From: DATDRS01 sp035291605
Lineage (GTDB): Bacteria; Chloroflexota; Anaerolineae; Anaerolineales; UBA6663
Length of the DNA: 21,530 nt
Direction of reading: 5' to 3'
NCBI GenBank assembly: GCA_035291605.1
Contig: DATDRS010000341.1
Location: 1 to 21,530, forward strand
Part shown: piece after piece, positions 20,565 through 21,530 of the stretch
How the letters are laid out: the number at the start of each line of letters is the position of its first letter
How positions within the stretch are numbered: the first letter of the stretch is position 1
Notes under the pieces: model-generated
The model's database searches: none
Seen by the model: only the letters and a program-made list of their open reading frames with translations
Told to the model about the DNA's origin: nothing
Position numbers and translations under genes: made by a program

Positions 20565-21278
20565 ATGCCGGCCGCTGCCCCCCTGCTGCAAATCCAGGCC
20601 CTCTGCCAGCCAGCCAGAGAGGCGCACGCGCCGGAATCCCCTCGGGCCGGCTTCGACGACGTCTCCTTTTCTATACAGCCCGGCGAGCACCTCGCCCTCC
20701 TCGGGGCGCGGGGCGCGGGCAAGACCGCGCTCGTCCGGACGGTCGCCCTCATTCAAAAACCGGAAGCCGGTCACGTCTTCTTCGAAGGGCAGGAGGTCAC
20801 CGCGTTCAGCGGCGGGCGATTGCGCGCCCTGCGCCAGCGCCTGCAATTTGTGGGCGGTGACCCCATGTACAGCCTGCCGCCGCACGCGACGGTCAGGGAG
20901 GCGCTGCTGGAGCCGCTGGAAATTCACCGCCTGGGTTCGAAGCCGGAGCAGGCTGCGCGCGTGGAAGTCACAGCCGCGCGGCTGGAGTTGAACCCTCTCC
21001 TCCTGGACCGGAAAGTGAGCCTGCTGTCGGCGGCGCTGCGCCAGCGTGTCGCCGTGGCGCGGGCGTTGACCCTGCAGCCCCGCCTGCTGGTGTGCGACGA
21101 GTTGACCGAGCGCCTGGAGCCGGCTGCCGCGCGCTCGCTGCTTGAGCTCGCCTCGCGCGCCGGCCGCCTGATTAACCTGGGCTGGCTCTGGACGACCTCC
21201 GACCCAGTGTTGGCCCACGCGTTCGCCGACCGCATTCTCTATCTCCAGCAAGGGCGCCTCGTCGCGGAACCGGTTTGA
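20565..21278 (+). CDS. Degenerate ABC-type ATPase (oligopeptide/DppF-like), possibly inactive
   Basis: The 237-residue product has the layout of an ABC nucleotide-binding domain closest to the Dpp/Opp group (FDDVSFSIQPGEHLALLGARGAGKT, later YSLPPHATVREALLEPLEIHRLG). Walker A is intact (47-54, GARGAGKT) and Walker B keeps Asp178-Glu179 (LLVCDE). Other catalytic elements are changed: the Q-loop Gln is replaced (FVGGDP, 95-100), the signature reads LSAALRQR (154-161) instead of LSGGQ, and the H-loop His is Ser212 (TTSDP). The usual Dpp C-terminal extension is missing. It is not a ModC. Either a regulatory pseudo-ABC protein or a decaying gene; the clean full-length frame favours the former. No Shine-Dalgarno is evident; the ATG follows the previous gene's TAG in the same frame by 30 nt. 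Confidence 0.85.
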   Translation: MPAAAPLLQIQALCQPAREAHAPESPRAGFDDVSFSIQPGEHLALLGARGAGKTALVRTVALIQKPEAGHVFFEGQEVTAFSGGRLRALRQRLQFVGGDPMYSLPPHATVREALLEPLEIHRLGSKPEQAARVEVTAARLELNPLLLDRKVSLLSAALRQRVAVARALTLQPRLLVCDELTERLEPAAARSLLELASRAGRLINLGWLWTTSDPVLAHAFADRILYLQQGRLVAEPV

Positions 21279-21292
21279 CGCGCCTGTGAGAG

Positions 21293-21345
21293 TCTTCATA
21301 GGCGTCCTCATAGGCGCGCCACTCTCCGGCGGTTTCCAACCGCCG
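21293..21345. repeat. Direct repeat and hairpin downstream of the ABC gene
   Basis: TCTTCATAGGCG (21293-21304) and TCCTCATAGGCG (21305-21316) are 12-bp tandem copies with one difference. They are followed by an 8-bp hairpin, CGGCGGTT (21327-21334) with AACCGCCG (21338-21345). No T-run follows on either strand, so a terminator role is unproven. Confidence 0.45.
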
Positions 21346-21418
21346 CCAAATACCGACTTATTCCTGCGGTGTCGCTTCCAAATCACCCACGTGTCCAAAC
21401 CAATCAGGGCATGGCGAT

Positions 21419-21530
21419 TTAGCCGTTCGCTAAGGCGCCCCATGCGTCTCGCTCATGGTTGAGGTAGGCTGTCGTATCCATCCCGGCCCATATTTCGCGA
21501 TGCAGACCAGCCAGATGTGCGGCATAATCT
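21419..21530 (-). CDS. C-terminal end of a small protein, partial at window edge (possible antitoxin)
   Basis: An open frame enters the window from the right on the minus strand and stops at TAA (21421-21419). The visible 36 residues include HLAGLHREIWAG, TTAYLNHERDAW and a final LANG. The pattern of a leucine-rich helix, IWxGxDxxxYLxxERxxW, is the kind seen at the C-terminus of short antitoxin-like proteins, but this is recollection of a pattern and not an identification. The start lies outside the window. Nothing downstream on the minus strand is a complete partner gene. Confidence 0.45.
   Translation of the reverse strand, partial: DYAAHLAGLHREIWAGMDTTAYLNHERDAWGALANG

Noticed and set aside
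20565..21278. ABC ATPase as the missing ModC
   Set aside because: It matches the Dpp/Opp group, lacks the molybdate-binding C-terminal domain and key catalytic residues, and lies 9 kb from modB.
20280..21443. 387-codon minus-strand open frame opposite the 95-aa and ABC genes
   Set aside because: The plus-strand ABC motifs are clear; the minus-strand protein is an Arg/Gln-rich shadow.

Overview
The window is GC-rich, tightly packed bacterial chromosome. Gene content and style suggest a Chloroflexota bacterium, probably of the Anaerolineae type. The clues are a secreted protein with GG..R.GYPITE...YFQRAR.EWHP repeats, a PP2C-like/propeller membrane protein, a CoaE with an extra C-terminal domain, Uma2-type proteins, and intergenic repeat families of the AAATCCC and CCTTCGGCTTCGCTCAGG kinds. 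This placement is inference; no rRNA or tRNA marker is present. I see no CRISPR array, phage gene, transposase or tRNA, and no gene-free stretch longer than 300 bases.

Layout. Bases 1-1921 (+): a PRPP-binding phosphoribosyltransferase, a small cytoplasmic sulfite-oxidase-fold molybdoenzyme and a stand-alone receiver protein, with two good intrinsic terminators. Bases 1932-2032: a long imperfect inverted repeat between convergent genes. Bases 2041-6174 (-): a probable four-gene operon (HEAT-repeat protein, GH4 glycosidase, PfkB kinase, GNAT-fold protein) with overlapping or closely spaced genes. Bases 6175-6369: a divergent promoter region with 21-bp tandem repeats. Bases 6370-8889 (+): a large PP2C-like/TM/propeller protein. 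Bases 9032-11300 (+): padR-modA-modB, headed by a perfect 35-bp palindrome and lacking a neighbouring modC. Bases 11383-12914 (+): coaE fused to a GNAT-like domain, then a small two-TM protein, closed by a bidirectional terminator. Bases 12981-17969 (-): the secreted repeat protein, then rsgA, a MecA-N-type penicillin-binding protein and maf; the last three look like one operon (maf-pbp-rsgA). Bases 18105-19577 (+): trmD and a Uma2-family nuclease-like gene. Bases 19682-21278 (+): an ECF sigma factor, an overlapping 95-aa protein and a degenerate ABC ATPase. Bases 21419-21530 (-): the C-terminal end of a small gene running off the window.

How genes may work together: ModA/ModB would supply molybdate for molybdopterin enzymes such as the one at 764. 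The glycosidase and sugar kinase point to carbohydrate use. The maf-pbp-rsgA and trmD block is housekeeping (cell wall, ribosome maturation, tRNA modification).

The most notable signals are: (i) four genes whose -10 box lies only 6-7 nt before the ATG with no Shine-Dalgarno, suggesting leaderless mRNAs; (ii) dispersed AAATCCC repeats that have entered reading frames, giving an in-frame insertion and tail in TrmD and, read on the other strand, the hydrophobic signal segment of the PBP; (iii) an ABC ATPase that keeps Walker A/B but has lost the Q-loop, LSGGQ and H-loop residues, in frame with the gene before it across a single TAG; (iv) the CoaE-GNAT-like fusion; (v) the 35-bp PadR palindrome. 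None is proof of a new system; (i)-(iii) deserve checking first.
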